Source of the DNA: an uncultured bacterium | GTDB taxonomy: Bacteria > Actinomycetota > Coriobacteriia > Coriobacteriales > Coriobacteriaceae | Length of the DNA stretch: 46,097 nt | Direction: 5' to 3' | NCBI GenBank assembly: GCA_905214905.1 | Contig: CAJMNK010000008.1 | Coordinates: 1 to 46,097 of the forward strand | Part shown: in pieces, positions 1 to 8,790 of the stretch | Numbering within the stretch: position 1 is the stretch's first letter | How the letters are laid out: each line of letters begins with the position of its first letter | Made by a program: the position numbers and the translations under genes | The notes under the pieces: model-generated | The model's database searches: none | The model's input: the letters and a program-made list of their open reading frames with translations, nothing else | Told to the model about the DNA's origin: nothing

Positions 1-104
1 ATAACCAAGCCCCACCGGGCAACCTACCAACCAAATTCTTTTCAGCCCAGGCCCCTGTGTACCGCGCGTCTAAGATCTTCAAATTCAGACAGCCTGACAA
101 TTGA
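1..104 (+). CDS. C-terminal tail of a convergent gene (partial)
   Basis: An open frame enters from the left edge and stops with TGA at 102-104. Its last residues read YRASKIFKFRQPDN. The glycosyltransferase converging from the right ends YRLASKIFKFN, so this may be the tail of a paralogous surface-polysaccharide glycosyltransferase. Only about 33 codons are visible, so the product cannot be assigned. The coding call rests on this tail similarity and on the gene ending just before a large hairpin. Confidence 0.4.
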   Translation, partial: NQAPPGNLPTKFFSAQAPVYRASKIFKFRQPDN

Positions 105-280
105 TTCTTATAGCAGAGGCCCCTTGGCCTTTAGTTTGATACAAGTTCCGCACGAGCCGGAAAGCACTAAATGTGCTTTCCGTGCGAGCAGGACTGTTCG
201 CAGTAGCAAACTAAAGGCCAAGGGGCCCAGTCAACCTATCAGCAGCGATTACTCAGCAGCTAGTTAAATTTGAAGATCTT
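72..280. repeat. 14-bp inverted repeat formed by two convergent gene tails
   Basis: AAGATCTTCAAATT at 72-85 is the exact reverse complement of 267-280. Both copies encode the same residues (KIF plus the following Lys/Phe) at the C-termini of the two convergent genes. The repeat therefore most likely reflects paralogy of the tails rather than a mobile element. Confidence 0.6.
118..227. repeat. Nested-hairpin repeat, element C
   Basis: Positions 118-138 and 207-227 form a perfect 21-bp inverted repeat beginning GGCCCCTTGG. Inside lies a second hairpin, GGAAAGCAC at 159-167 and GTGCTTTCC at 173-181, with CGCAC/GTGCG continuing the stem across a bulge. The element sits between two convergent genes and could act as a bidirectional terminator. 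Its architecture (long outer stem, short internal loop, inner hairpin) matches the elements near 11.9 kb and 17.5 kb, but its primary sequence shares only short stretches with them. Confidence 0.7.
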
Positions 281-1291
281 TGAGGCAAGACGGTATAGGC
301 CGAGTGTGGTTTTGTCTCCGGCCCGTCCGCGCAGGTTGGTGAAGAAGCCGACCACGCCGTAGCGGGCACGACGATACATGCGCTCGTCGTAGGCCTTCAA
401 ATCATTCCACAGCGTCTTTAGGCGCTCGTCGGCGCAATCTTCCTCGGAAAGCTTGGTGAGCACCGAGCAGATCGCCATCATCATGGTGAAGTAGCCCATC
501 ATGTACGAACGCAGACGCGACGACTCAACATCGCTGTACAGGTGGTACGACTCCATCATGATACGCGTAACACGGAACTGCTGGTCCAGACGCTTGACCA
601 TCGTTGCCTCGTTGACGCTCTGACCTTCGCGACCGATAAAGTAGCGGTAGAGGTCGATGTCGGCGTAGTACATGGTCTTGCAACGCGGCAGCGGCACGTA
701 GGCGTAGATGTTGTCCACATAGAACGTGTGCGGCGGCATGGGAAGGTTGGACTCGCGCAGCACATCCGTGCGATAGCACAGGCTGTGCATGAGTAGGTTC
801 TGGTCCAGGCGGAAATGACCGATCTGATCCCAGGAAAAGATCTTTTTGCGCGGCAGGGCAAATTTGTAACCGATAGCGGTATGCGTGCCCTCGTAAACCT
901 TCTCGTACACGTAGTTCGAGATAAACAGGTCAACGCGCTGGTCGCGCTCCTCAAAGCCACGCAGAATCGACAGCATGGTCGAAAGGGCAGCGCCGTCAAG
1001 CCAGTCGTCCGAGTCGACAACCTTGTAGTAGGTGCCCTGCGCCTCGCGCAGACCCGAAAGGACGGCGATGCCGTGGCCGCCGTTCTCCTGATGCACCGCG
1101 CGGATGATGCCGGGATAACGTGTCTCCCACTCGTCGGCCTTAGCTGCCGTCTCGTCCTTGGAACCGTCATCGACGATGATGATCTCGATATCGGTGGCGT
1201 AATTGCTCCCCTCCAGAATGGAAGTGATGCAATGGTCCATGTCCTTGGCGGCGTTATACGAGGGAATACCGAATGATATGACTTTATGCAT
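260..1291 (-). CDS. Family 2 glycosyltransferase
   Basis: A predicted 343-aa cytoplasmic GT-A glycosyltransferase that would transfer a sugar from a nucleotide donor to a surface glycan. The N-terminus reads VISFGIPSYNAAKD. The donor-binding VDDGS is at about residues 40-44 and the metal-binding DSDDW at about 93-97, both typical of GT2. I chose the ATG at 1291 because its ATGCATAA overlaps the stop of the upstream mutase gene by 8 bases, implying translational coupling; an in-frame start 18 bases upstream is possible. Pairing with UDP-galactopyranose mutase suggests a galactofuranose-containing capsule or teichoic-type polymer, but the acceptor cannot be read from sequence. Confidence 0.9.
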   Translation of the reverse strand: MHKVISFGIPSYNAAKDMDHCITSILEGSNYATDIEIIIVDDGSKDETAAKADEWETRYPGIIRAVHQENGGHGIAVLSGLREAQGTYYKVVDSDDWLDGAALSTMLSILRGFEERDQRVDLFISNYVYEKVYEGTHTAIGYKFALPRKKIFSWDQIGHFRLDQNLLMHSLCYRTDVLRESNLPMPPHTFYVDNIYAYVPLPRCKTMYYADIDLYRYFIGREGQSVNEATMVKRLDQQFRVTRIMMESYHLYSDVESSRLRSYMMGYFTMMMAICSVLTKLSEEDCADERLKTLWNDLKAYDERMYRRARYGVVGFFTNLRGRAGDKTTLGLYRLASKIFKFN

Positions 1292-2486
1292 GGCAGGCGA
1301 TAATCTCATCCGAAAGATCGAGGGCGGAGTTGGTCACGGCATCCATATCGTAGTAACGATACTCGGCCAGGCGACCCACCGGGTGGAAGTTCGTCAGGTT
1401 CTGGACGCGCTCAAGATAGCGCTCATAGAGCTCGCGGTTCTCGGGCTCCAGAATGGCGTAATAGGGCGTCTCTCCCGAACCGGGCGCATAGGCCTTGGAA
1501 TACTCCTTCATGATGGTGGTCTTGCCGGGCAGGACCTGACCAGTCATGTTCTTGAACTCGGTGATACGCGTGTAATCCTCACTCGTGGTGTAATTGACGG
1601 TGCCCACGGGCTGGAACTGGTCCATATCGAGCGTCTCGAACTTCATGTCGAGCGTACGGTACGGCAGAGCGCCCAGGTCGAGGTTGAACAGCTCGTCGAG
1701 CGGACCGGTGTAGACGATCTCGCCGCCATAGACCTTGCCGTCGACCTTGACGGTGGTCTCATCGATCTCGAAGAGGTCGCGGGCGTCCACGTCGCAGAAC
1801 ACATCAATCAGATCGTGGTCGAGCATATGCTCGAACAGCGCGGTATAGCCGTCCTGCGGCATGCCCTGGAAGGGAGCTTGCGGGAAGTAGCGGTCATCAT
1901 CGCCCACAAAGACGGGAACGCGGCCGGTGATCGAGGGGTCGATCTGATCGGGCGTCTGGCCCCACTGCTTCATGGTGTAATGCAAAAAGACGTTCTCGTA
2001 TACGTAATCAGCTACCTCGGCCAAGTCGGGGTCGTTCTTCTTACGCAGCTCCATAATGGGCACTTTGACATCCTTGCCAAAGGTCTCCACGAGCTTCTGA
2101 TACAGCTCCTCGCCGCGCTCGTCACCAAAGGCGAGCTTGAGACTCGCATGGTTGAAGGGCACAGGCATGAGGGTGCCGTTGATGTTGGCGAGCACCTTGT
2201 GCTGATAATCCGTCCACTTGGTAAAGCGCGACAGGAAATTGTGCACGCGCTCGTTAAAGGTGTGATAGATATGCGGACCGTACTCGTGGATCAGGATTCC
2301 GGCCTCGTCAGCGCAGTCATAGGCATTGCCCGCAATGTGGCTACGGCGCTCCAAAACGGCAACACGATAGCCGATGGTCTCGGCAAGACGGCGGGCGCAA
2401 ACGGCACCGGCATATCCAGCACCGACGACAATCATGTCGTACGCGCCGGCGTTAAAGCCTTCAGGCAGGCCTGAGGTAATCTGCAT
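1284..2486 (-). CDS. glf: UDP-galactopyranose mutase
   Basis: A flavoenzyme of 400 aa that interconverts UDP-galactopyranose and UDP-galactofuranose. The FAD-binding VVGAGYAGAV lies at about residues 20-29, followed by the family-typical stretches HIAGNAYD and YGPHIYHT. Length fits the bacterial family. The start is supported by AAGGAG five bases upstream of the ATG. It is first in a two-gene unit with the overlapping glycosyltransferase. About 15 extra residues precede the Rossmann strand compared with typical Glf proteins, which is unremarkable. Confidence 0.95.
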   Translation of the reverse strand: MQITSGLPEGFNAGAYDMIVVGAGYAGAVCARRLAETIGYRVAVLERRSHIAGNAYDCADEAGILIHEYGPHIYHTFNERVHNFLSRFTKWTDYQHKVLANINGTLMPVPFNHASLKLAFGDERGEELYQKLVETFGKDVKVPIMELRKKNDPDLAEVADYVYENVFLHYTMKQWGQTPDQIDPSITGRVPVFVGDDDRYFPQAPFQGMPQDGYTALFEHMLDHDLIDVFCDVDARDLFEIDETTVKVDGKVYGGEIVYTGPLDELFNLDLGALPYRTLDMKFETLDMDQFQPVGTVNYTTSEDYTRITEFKNMTGQVLPGKTTIMKEYSKAYAPGSGETPYYAILEPENRELYERYLERVQNLTNFHPVGRLAEYRYYDMDAVTNSALDLSDEIIACHA

Positions 2487-2584
2487 CGATACTCCTTGTC
2501 AAAAGCCACGGGCTCGTTAGCTGGGCTTTTCTCGAACATTCTTCGAGACATATTTATCAGAGCGATTATAGCGCTAATGCGTCC

Positions 2585-2590
2585 TATAAT
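2585..2590 (+). promoter_or_regulatory. Candidate -10 box for pta
   Basis: A perfect TATAAT lies about 128 bases before the pta start, within the divergent glf-pta gap. No convincing -35 hexamer is visible at the right spacing, so this is a moderate prediction. Confidence 0.45.
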
Positions 2591-2642
2591 GAGCTTGCCA
2601 CACAAGGAAAGCTCAAGCACTGCGGCGTACAAATTTGAAAGG

Positions 2643-2665
2643 TAAACCCGCTAGCAGCGGGTTTA
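2643..2665 (+). promoter_or_regulatory. Hairpin in the pta leader
   Basis: TAAACCCGCT and AGCGGGTTTA form a perfect 10-bp stem with a 3-base loop, followed by TTCG rather than a long T run. It lies between the candidate promoter and the pta ribosome binding site. It could be a leader attenuator or an mRNA-stabilising hairpin, or the terminator of an unrecognised short transcript. Confidence 0.5.
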
Positions 2666-2717
2666 TTCGTGAACAGCCGGGCGCCTGGAGCTTAGTGAAA
2701 CGCTTGTAAGGAGTAAC

Positions 2718-3698
2718 ATGAGCGATTTCCTTAACCGTATGAAGTCTGCCGCCAAGGCCGACCTTAAGACGATCGTCCTGCCCGAGGGCGAGGATCCGCG
2801 CACCATCGTCGCGGCCACCAAGATCATCGAGGAGGGCCTGGCAAAGATCGTCATCCTGGGCAACCCCGACGAGATCAACGTTCCCGGCGCCACCGTCATC
2901 GATCCGCGCAATGCCGAGAAGCACGAGGAGTACGCGCAGAAGTTTGCCGAGCTCCGTGCCAAGAAGGGTGTCACCATCGAGCAGGCTCGCGCCCAGGTGA
3001 TGGACGCCACCTACTTTGGCACCATGATGGTCAAGATGGGCGACGCCGACGGCCTGGTCTCCGGCGCCTGCCACTCCACCGCCGACACCCTGCGCCCCGC
3101 GCTGCAGATCCTCAAGACCGCCCCGGGCACCAAGCTGGTCTCGGCCTTCTTCGTGATGTGCACCGACACCCCGCAGTTCGGCACTGACGGTACGCTGATC
3201 TTCGCCGACTGCGGCCTCAACATCAACCCGTCCTCCGACGAGCTCTCCGAGATCGCCATCGCCTCCGCTCACTCCTGGTCCACCTTTATGGGCAGCGTCG
3301 AGCCGCACGTGGCCATGCTCTCCTACTCCACCATGGGCTCCGCCGGCGGCGAGGTCGCCAAGAAGGTCCAGGAGGCCGTGAAGTTCTGCAAGGAGAAGGC
3401 TCCCGAGCTCGCCATCGATGGCGACCTGCAGCTCGACGCCGCCATCGTCCCCACCGTCGCCCAGCTCAAGGCTCCCGGCTCCTCTGTCGCCGGCAAGGCC
3501 AATGTGCTCGTATTCCCCGACCTCGAGGCCGGCAACATCGGCTACAAGCTGGTCCAGCGCTTCGCCGGCGCCGACGCTTACGGCCCCATCCTGCAGGGCA
3601 TCGCCAAGCCGGTTAACGACCTTTCGCGCGGCTGCTCTGCCGACGACATCGTGGGTGTCGTGGCCATCACCGCCGTCCAGGCTCAGATGGCTGAATAG
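2718..3698 (+). CDS. pta: Phosphate acetyltransferase
   Basis: Converts acetyl-CoA and phosphate to acetyl phosphate. The 326-aa length is that of the short Pta form lacking the N-terminal DRTGG/regulatory domains. It begins MSDFLNRMKSAAKADLKTIVLPEGEDPR, here only cited by its family-typical LPEGEDPR. The later blocks SAFFVMC, FADCGLNINP and SYSTMGSAGG are characteristic of the PTA/PTB fold. AAGGAG at 2708-2713 precedes the ATG by four bases. It faces two acetate kinase genes, so the three together form the ATP-yielding acetate pathway, with kinases and Pta on opposite strands. Confidence 0.96.
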   Translation: MSDFLNRMKSAAKADLKTIVLPEGEDPRTIVAATKIIEEGLAKIVILGNPDEINVPGATVIDPRNAEKHEEYAQKFAELRAKKGVTIEQARAQVMDATYFGTMMVKMGDADGLVSGACHSTADTLRPALQILKTAPGTKLVSAFFVMCTDTPQFGTDGTLIFADCGLNINPSSDELSEIAIASAHSWSTFMGSVEPHVAMLSYSTMGSAGGEVAKKVQEAVKFCKEKAPELAIDGDLQLDAAIVPTVAQLKAPGSSVAGKANVLVFPDLEAGNIGYKLVQRFAGADAYGPILQGIAKPVNDLSRGCSADDIVGVVAITAVQAQMAE

Positions 3699-3708
3699 CG
3701 TACGCATC

Positions 3709-3727
3709 GCCCGAAGGCCGTACGGGC
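3709..3727 (+). terminator. Weak hairpin after pta
   Basis: GCCCG and CGGGC flank a 9-base loop just after the pta stop, followed by TTCT. The stem is short, so the stronger bidirectional hairpin at 3881-3914 is the better terminator candidate. Confidence 0.35.
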
Positions 3728-3880
3728 TTCTACCGCTACGTAGCAATCAGGGTATCTGGAGTGGACGGCGGCTTGGCTACGAGCTGGGGCTGAGGATCTG
3801 AATGGTCGGGTGCCGTTGCTGGGAGCGCAGGCGTTGCTGGTGATGATCACTTTGGGACTGGAATTTCCGCCTGCTAGCAA

Positions 3881-3914
3881 AAAGGCCTCCAGAGCTGTTG
3901 ATCTGGAGGCCTTT
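3881..3914. terminator. Bidirectional terminator between pta and ackA
   Basis: AAAGGCCTCCAGA and TCTGGAGGCCTTT form a perfect 13-bp stem with an 8-base loop. The A-rich left flank and T-rich right end let it work for both convergent transcripts. Confidence 0.9.
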
Positions 3915-3936
3915 CGTTTACTAGCAAATGCGCGCG

Positions 3937-5115
3937 TTAGTTGTTCTTGGTCAGGCGCTCGACGTCGTGGGCGATCATGTATTCCTCGTCAGTGGGGATA
4001 ACCATGACCGTGACGGCGGAACCGGCGGCGCTGATGACCTGCGGGCCGTTGCCCACGGCCTCGCGGTTCTTGTTGTTGTCGATGCGTACGCCCAGCCACT
4101 CAAAGCAGTCGCAGAAGGCCTTGCGGATCGACCAGTCGTTCTCGCCGATGCCAGCGGTAAAGGTGATGGTATCCACGCCCGCCATGGAAGCGATCATGGA
4201 GCCGGCCTGCTGCATGGCCTTGTAGGCGAACATATCGAAGGCGAGCAGGCAGCGCTCGTCGCCCTCGGAGGCGCGTGTACGGATGTCGCGGGCGTCGTTG
4301 GAGATGCCCGAGATGGCAAGCAGACCAGACTGCTTGTTCATCATGTCATCGACTTCCTGATAGCTGTAGCCGCCCTCGCGCTGCAGGTAGCATACGGTAG
4401 CCGGGTCAATGGAACCGCAGCGGGTACCCATCATCAGACCGTCAAGCGGCGTGAGGCCCATCGTGGTGTCGCGGCACACGCCGTCCTCAATGGCGGCAAG
4501 CGAAGCGCCGTTGCCCAGATGGCACGAAAGCAGGCGGTGGCAGCGCGAACCCAGGATCTCCTTGGCCATCATCCACTCGTAGCGGTGGCTCGTTCCATGG
4601 GCGCCGTACTTGCGCACATGATACTTATCGCACACGTCCTTGGGCAGCGCGTAGGTGTAGGCGACCTCGGGCATGGTCATGTGGAATGAGGTGTCGAAGA
4701 CGGCCACGTTGGGCAGCTCCGGATACTTCTCGCGGCAATACTCAATCGCCGCGGCCTCACCGTAGTTGTGCAGCGGGGCGAGCGGGGCCACCTCAAGGAT
4801 TTTAGCCATGACCTCATCGTCGACGACTGCGGAATCATCGAAGTGCCAGCCGCCCTGAACGATACGATGGCCAATGCCATCAATCGTAAAGTCGGTCTTC
4901 TCAAGCTCCTCGAGCACGCGAGCGATAGCAGAGCGATGATCGGGGAAAGGGACCTCCTCGGTCTGCTTGGCGCCACCGTTCTCGGCGTGACCAAAGATGC
5001 CCATGTCCGAACCGATACGTTCGCAGTTGCCCTTGGCGAAAACCTCTCGGGTATCGGTATCCAAAAGCTGATATTTTAGGCTTGAGCTGCCAGCGTTAAC
5101 AACAAGTACGTTCAT
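3937..5115 (-). CDS. ackA: Acetate kinase (copy 1, downstream)
   Basis: Transfers phosphate between acetyl phosphate and ADP, making ATP and acetate. The protein is 392 aa when started at MNVLVVNAG, which has AAGGAG four bases upstream; a start 15 bases further upstream lacks support. The ASKHA-fold markers are intact: NAGSSSLKY at the N-terminus, LAPLHN, FDTSFHMTMP, HGTSH, CHLGNGAS, GTRCGSIDP and the C-terminal PTDEEYMIA, covering the residues known to act in catalysis. It is a close paralogue of the neighbouring gene upstream. The gap between them carries a terminator and a palindromic promoter region, so it is probably expressed separately from copy 2. Confidence 0.95.
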   Translation of the reverse strand: MNVLVVNAGSSSLKYQLLDTDTREVFAKGNCERIGSDMGIFGHAENGGAKQTEEVPFPDHRSAIARVLEELEKTDFTIDGIGHRIVQGGWHFDDSAVVDDEVMAKILEVAPLAPLHNYGEAAAIEYCREKYPELPNVAVFDTSFHMTMPEVAYTYALPKDVCDKYHVRKYGAHGTSHRYEWMMAKEILGSRCHRLLSCHLGNGASLAAIEDGVCRDTTMGLTPLDGLMMGTRCGSIDPATVCYLQREGGYSYQEVDDMMNKQSGLLAISGISNDARDIRTRASEGDERCLLAFDMFAYKAMQQAGSMIASMAGVDTITFTAGIGENDWSIRKAFCDCFEWLGVRIDNNKNREAVGNGPQVISAAGSAVTVMVIPTDEEYMIAHDVERLTKNN

Positions 5116-5178
5116 GAGACTCCTTTGCAATGCAATGCGGTCGGTACAGGCCCCTTAAGGCGGCCGCATGTTAATAAG

Positions 5179-5208
5179 AAGTTATCATAACTTGATAAAT
5201 AGCTATCA
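5179..5208 (-). promoter_or_regulatory. Palindromic operator-like region upstream of ackA copy 1
   Basis: AAGTTATCATAACTT at 5179-5193 is a palindrome apart from its central base. It is followed at once by TGATA-6-TATCA (5193-5208). The AT-rich stretch stands out from the GC-rich surroundings and lies 60-90 bases before the ackA start, where a promoter and regulator site would be expected. No regulator is identified. Confidence 0.45.
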
Positions 5209-5233
5209 GATATATCGACCAGCGAGCGCAAAA

Positions 5234-5268
5234 GAGGGGCCGAACGGCGCTCGGTCGTCCAGCCCCTC
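5234..5268 (-). terminator. Terminator between the two acetate kinase genes
   Basis: Read on the minus strand, GAGGGGC and GCCCCTC form the stem and a TTTT run follows. It lies directly after the stop of the upstream acetate kinase (copy 2) and argues that the two genes are separate transcription units. Confidence 0.8.
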
Positions 5269-5279
5269 CCCTCTTGTAA

Positions 5280-6458
5280 TTACTTGGCGTTGACAATGCG
5301 CTCGACGTCGGAAGCGATCATGAACTCCTCGTCCGTGGGGATAACGAAAATCTTAACCTTGGAATCCTTGGCAGACAGGCACCATGCGCCGTCACCACGC
5401 AGGGCGTTGCGGGCATGATCCATCTTGACGCCCATAAAGGCCAGGCGGTCGGCCACGCCGGCGCGGACGGCAGGAGCGTGCTCACCGATGCCGGCAGTGA
5501 AGACCAGGGTGTCCATACCGCACATGGAGGTGGCCATCTCGGCAGCCTTGGCGGCAATCTTGTAGACGAACATATCGAAGGCAAGCTGGGCCTCGGGGTC
5601 ACCGGCAGCGGCGAGCTCCTCGACGTTGCGGCAGTCGTTGGTCTTGCCGCCGGTCACAGCCAAAAGGCCGGACTTCTTGTTCATCATCTCGTCGACCTCG
5701 TCGAAGGTGTAGCCGCCCTCGCGCTGCAGGTAGCACACGGTAGCCGGGTCGATGGAGCCGCAGCGGGTGCCCATCATAACGCCGTCGAGCGGCGTCAAGC
5801 CCATGGTGGTGTCCATGCACTTGCCGTCCTCGATGGCGCACAGGGAAGCGCCGGAGCCGATATGGCACACGACGACCTTGCGGGCCTCGCCGTTGGTCAT
5901 CTCGGCGACCTTCTTGGAGATGTAGCGGTAGCTGGTGCCGTGGGCGCCGTACTTACGGATGTGCAGCTTGTCGCAGACGTCCTTGGGCAGGGCGTAAGTC
6001 TTGGCGACCTCGGGCATGTTGAAGTGGAAAGCGGTGTCGTAAACCGTGACGTTGGGCAGGTCGGGATACTGCTCCAGGCAGTACTCGATAACGTTGGCCT
6101 CGGGGTTGTTGTGCAGCGGGGCGAGCGGAGCGACCTCGCGGATCTTGGCGAGGACATCCTCGTCGACGAGGGAGGAATCGCCAAAGTACCAACCGCCCTG
6201 AACGATACGGTGGCCGATACCCTCAATCTTGACGCCGTTGGCCTCGAGGTCCTTCAGGACAACCTCGATGGCGACCTTGTGGTCGGGGAACTCGATGTTC
6301 TCGGTCACCTTCTTGGAGCCGTTGGCAGCATGGGTGAAAGTGCCGCCGGTAAAGCAGACGCGCTCGCAGGAGCCCTTTGCGGACACCTTATGGGACTTGG
6401 TATCGATGACCTGATACTTAAGGGTCGAAGATCCTGCGTTGACGACCAGAACGTTCAT
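5280..6458 (-). CDS. Acetate kinase paralogue (copy 2, upstream)
   Basis: A 392-aa acetate kinase paralogue matching copy 1 across its full length. It keeps LAPLHN, YDTAFH, GTRCGSIDP and PTDEEFMIA. It differs at two conserved blocks: HGTSH has become HGTSY, and CHLGNGAS has become CHIGSGAS. The catalytic residues known for the family appear present, so it is likely active, perhaps with changed kinetics or acyl specificity (acetate versus propionate); that last point is inference. The start follows a GGGAG ribosome binding site. It is bounded by terminators on both sides. Confidence 0.92.
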   Translation of the reverse strand: MNVLVVNAGSSTLKYQVIDTKSHKVSAKGSCERVCFTGGTFTHAANGSKKVTENIEFPDHKVAIEVVLKDLEANGVKIEGIGHRIVQGGWYFGDSSLVDEDVLAKIREVAPLAPLHNNPEANVIEYCLEQYPDLPNVTVYDTAFHFNMPEVAKTYALPKDVCDKLHIRKYGAHGTSYRYISKKVAEMTNGEARKVVVCHIGSGASLCAIEDGKCMDTTMGLTPLDGVMMGTRCGSIDPATVCYLQREGGYTFDEVDEMMNKKSGLLAVTGGKTNDCRNVEELAAAGDPEAQLAFDMFVYKIAAKAAEMATSMCGMDTLVFTAGIGEHAPAVRAGVADRLAFMGVKMDHARNALRGDGAWCLSAKDSKVKIFVIPTDEEFMIASDVERIVNAK

Positions 6459-6511
6459 GTGTCTCCCTACTAACAGGCGGTGTGGCGCCGCCAGGTTACA
6501 TACGCTTCAAT

Positions 6512-6545
6512 AATAAACCCAAACGCCCTCGCGCTCGGGTTTATT
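6512..6545 (-). terminator. Terminator downstream of the MFS gene
   Basis: AATAAACCC and GGGTTTATT form a 9-bp stem around a GC-rich loop, with T-rich sequence on the minus-strand 3' side. It separates the MFS gene from the acetate kinase transcribed in the same direction. Confidence 0.75.
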
Positions 6546-6578
6546 GCGTTGATATATAAGTTATCGGTGCCTAAATAC

Positions 6579-7739
6579 TCATGTCCTCTGGCTTGTAAGA
6601 CGAAATAACGCGGGGATATACACAAGGGAAGAAATCCCGAGCGCGACAAGCAATATGACTCGAATGCCCGCGATGCCGCTCAACGCAGCGTTGAACAGAT
6701 AGAAAAGGATGGCACCCACCGCCACCATCTGGCTTTGAACCGAAATCAGTGAACAGCGCATCGAAGGATCGGCTGCTTTTTGAAAAATTGAGTATTTAAT
6801 TGGAGCAAATAACGAGTACGCGACCGTCTGCAGCACATAGAACACGGGCAGCAAATAAACCGGAGTTAAGGGAATCAAAAACAGAGCTGTCAGGAAAAGA
6901 CGCACGATGCCGCAAATACGCGCAAAGCGGCCCTTGTCGACATGAGCAATCGCACAGGGCACAATAAGTCCCATGGAGGCCGAGGCAAGGAGCTGAACCG
7001 CAATGGTCACACCCGAAGCGACGGCATTCATTCCGCGACCCGCAAGCAGCAGTGAGAAAAAGTCTTCCAGGGCGACAAAAGCAAATGCCTGAGAACAGTC
7101 CATGATGAACGCTGAACGAAGAATGCCATTACCCGCAATAGCGGCACCGATCATCTTCGGGCTAATCCCATGTTCAGGTGTCGTCGCAGTGCCCCCTCTT
7201 CGCATCTCAGGAATGCAGACAACGACAACCAACGTCAACACCATTGCGATGATATCTGCCGAAAGACCAATGAGATATGCACCGACGGACGAAATGAAAC
7301 CGCCCACGCAAGCGGAGATGGCATAAGAGGCATAGAAAACAAATCGCTCAACGACATTAAGTCTTACGAGCTGGTCCTGAGAGACGCTGTCAATGTAAAT
7401 CGCTTCGATGGATCCGCTCACACACGCAACGGCAAAACCCTTGAGAGCGAACGCACCGATTAAAAGCAGGGGAGAACGGACGAGAAGCAGGGCGGCGTAG
7501 TATCCAAGCATTCCCACGACGCCAACGAGACCGCTTGTCTTTCGTCCAAACCTATCAGCAATATAGCCAGTGGGAACTTCAAGGATGAACTTGCTCACTT
7601 GATATGCAATCATCATGCTAGAAATCGATACCATCGAAAGTCCGACGAACTCAAGGTAGACAGTTAGAAAATACAAGATGGTGCTGAAGTTCGACAGAAA
7701 AACGAACGTCATATAAAGCAAAACCGTACGGTTTTTCAT
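6579..7739 (-). CDS. MFS transporter
   Basis: A 386-aa polytopic inner-membrane protein with about 12 hydrophobic segments. The loop after the second helix reads GYIADRFGRKTSG, matching the MFS signature between helices 2 and 3. The ATG at 7739 has GGAGG seven bases upstream; a TTG start 24 bases earlier overlaps that site and is less likely. Base composition is lower in GC than the flanking fermentation genes, as in the LysR gene behind it, hinting at joint acquisition. The substrate is unknown; drug or metabolite efflux is the usual role. The LysR gene upstream on the same strand may regulate it. Confidence 0.85.
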   Translation of the reverse strand: MKNRTVLLYMTFVFLSNFSTILYFLTVYLEFVGLSMVSISSMMIAYQVSKFILEVPTGYIADRFGRKTSGLVGVVGMLGYYAALLLVRSPLLLIGAFALKGFAVACVSGSIEAIYIDSVSQDQLVRLNVVERFVFYASYAISACVGGFISSVGAYLIGLSADIIAMVLTLVVVVCIPEMRRGGTATTPEHGISPKMIGAAIAGNGILRSAFIMDCSQAFAFVALEDFFSLLLAGRGMNAVASGVTIAVQLLASASMGLIVPCAIAHVDKGRFARICGIVRLFLTALFLIPLTPVYLLPVFYVLQTVAYSLFAPIKYSIFQKAADPSMRCSLISVQSQMVAVGAILFYLFNAALSGIAGIRVILLVALGISSLVYIPALFRLTSQRT

Positions 7740-7858
7740 GCTCCACCCTCCAAGAGTCAGCAATCTAAATCGGAATCTTGGAAAAGCATGAGGGCAAAGC
7801 TGTCAGCTATGTGTTACAAGGCGTCAATAATCACTTGATGCCTCGAAGCCAATTAATC

Positions 7859-8749
7859 TCACGAAGCAAGATGACGCAATAGGTGCAGAAAAACCGTCTG
7901 GTGTCGATCAGTCCAGGCATTTTGTCGATAGCAAAAGTAGATGGGCAAGGCTACGTCACGCGAACCTTCAATGGAGCACTCGCTCACTTCCAATACATCT
8001 GATGCGAGAGAAGAGCCAGAAAAACTCAATATCAATCCCCCGGCTTGAAGAAACTCAGTCTGCGCCCTGTTTCCGTATTCAACATCACGGAAGCGAAAAT
8101 TGACGAGCTGGGCTTCGGGACATTGATTGATTGCATTGAGACAGGGCGACAAATTAATGGGAACAGCGAGCCTGCCGCCCAGTAACTCGCGAATGGTCAT
8201 GGCGCCCACAGATTGATGACCCGCTGGGCATGAAAGAACCTTGAGCTCCTTTTCACCCAAATATTTTGAAGAAAGGACGCTGTCCCGTGGTTCCTCGAAT
8301 GAGATAGCCGCATCCGAAATGCCAAGCACAAGTGATTCAAAGCATGTAGCCGTTGGCTGATGCCACACATCAAGGTGAATCTGAGGGTGCGAGCGTTCAA
8401 ACGAGTCATACCAGCTTTCGGCAAAAAGGCGCCCCCGCCCATGAAGGCAGGGGGCGTAAAGACGAAAGTGGCCATCGGGCGAAACGCCGTCGCCCCTCGA
8501 TTGAGCGTACTTTTTGAGATCGTCGACTTGTGCCAGGATCACGCGCGCACGACGCGCAAATTCTCTGCCCGCCGGAGACAAAACAGCCTCCCCCGCCGAT
8601 CGGTCGAGCAAAACAATCTGATACTCAGATTCCAGCTTTTTGATTGCCGACGAAACGGCCTGCGGACTCACATGAACGGCGCGAGCTGCTTTGCGCACGC
8701 CGCCATAGTTCGCTACCGCTTGAAGGTATTCGAGTTGAGAAAGCTGCAT
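7859..8749 (-). CDS. LysR-type transcriptional regulator
   Basis: A 296-aa DNA-binding protein. The N-terminal winged HTH spans about residues 1-60 (MQLSQLEYLQAV, then AARAVHVSPQAVSSAIKKLE), and the rest fits the periplasmic-binding-like effector domain. GGAG lies six bases before the ATG. It is 119 bases upstream of the MFS gene on the same strand. LysR regulators are usually divergent from their targets, so the same-strand arrangement could mean co-transcription. The ligand is unknown. Confidence 0.9.
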   Translation of the reverse strand: MQLSQLEYLQAVANYGGVRKAARAVHVSPQAVSSAIKKLESEYQIVLLDRSAGEAVLSPAGREFARRARVILAQVDDLKKYAQSRGDGVSPDGHFRLYAPCLHGRGRLFAESWYDSFERSHPQIHLDVWHQPTATCFESLVLGISDAAISFEEPRDSVLSSKYLGEKELKVLSCPAGHQSVGAMTIRELLGGRLAVPINLSPCLNAINQCPEAQLVNFRFRDVEYGNRAQTEFLQAGGLILSFSGSSLASDVLEVSECSIEGSRDVALPIYFCYRQNAWTDRHQTVFLHLLRHLAS

Positions 8750-8790
8750 AGATTACTCCAAAGGCAGCCAAGTCGACGGGCTACGCGCCC

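Noticed and set aside
1203..2474. Long plus-strand open frame opposite glf
   Set aside because: It is the antisense shadow of a clear UDP-galactopyranose mutase gene; its predicted protein has the low-complexity composition typical of GC-rich antisense frames and has no own ribosome binding site.
2613..3746. 377-codon minus-strand frame opposite pta
   Set aside because: It is antisense to pta; composition is rich in Gly/Asp/Leu/Val as expected of a reversed GC-rich gene and no motif is recognised.
5280..6458. Second acetate kinase as a pseudogene
   Set aside because: The frame is full length, has a ribosome binding site and keeps all residues known to be catalytic, so the altered motifs are better read as divergence.
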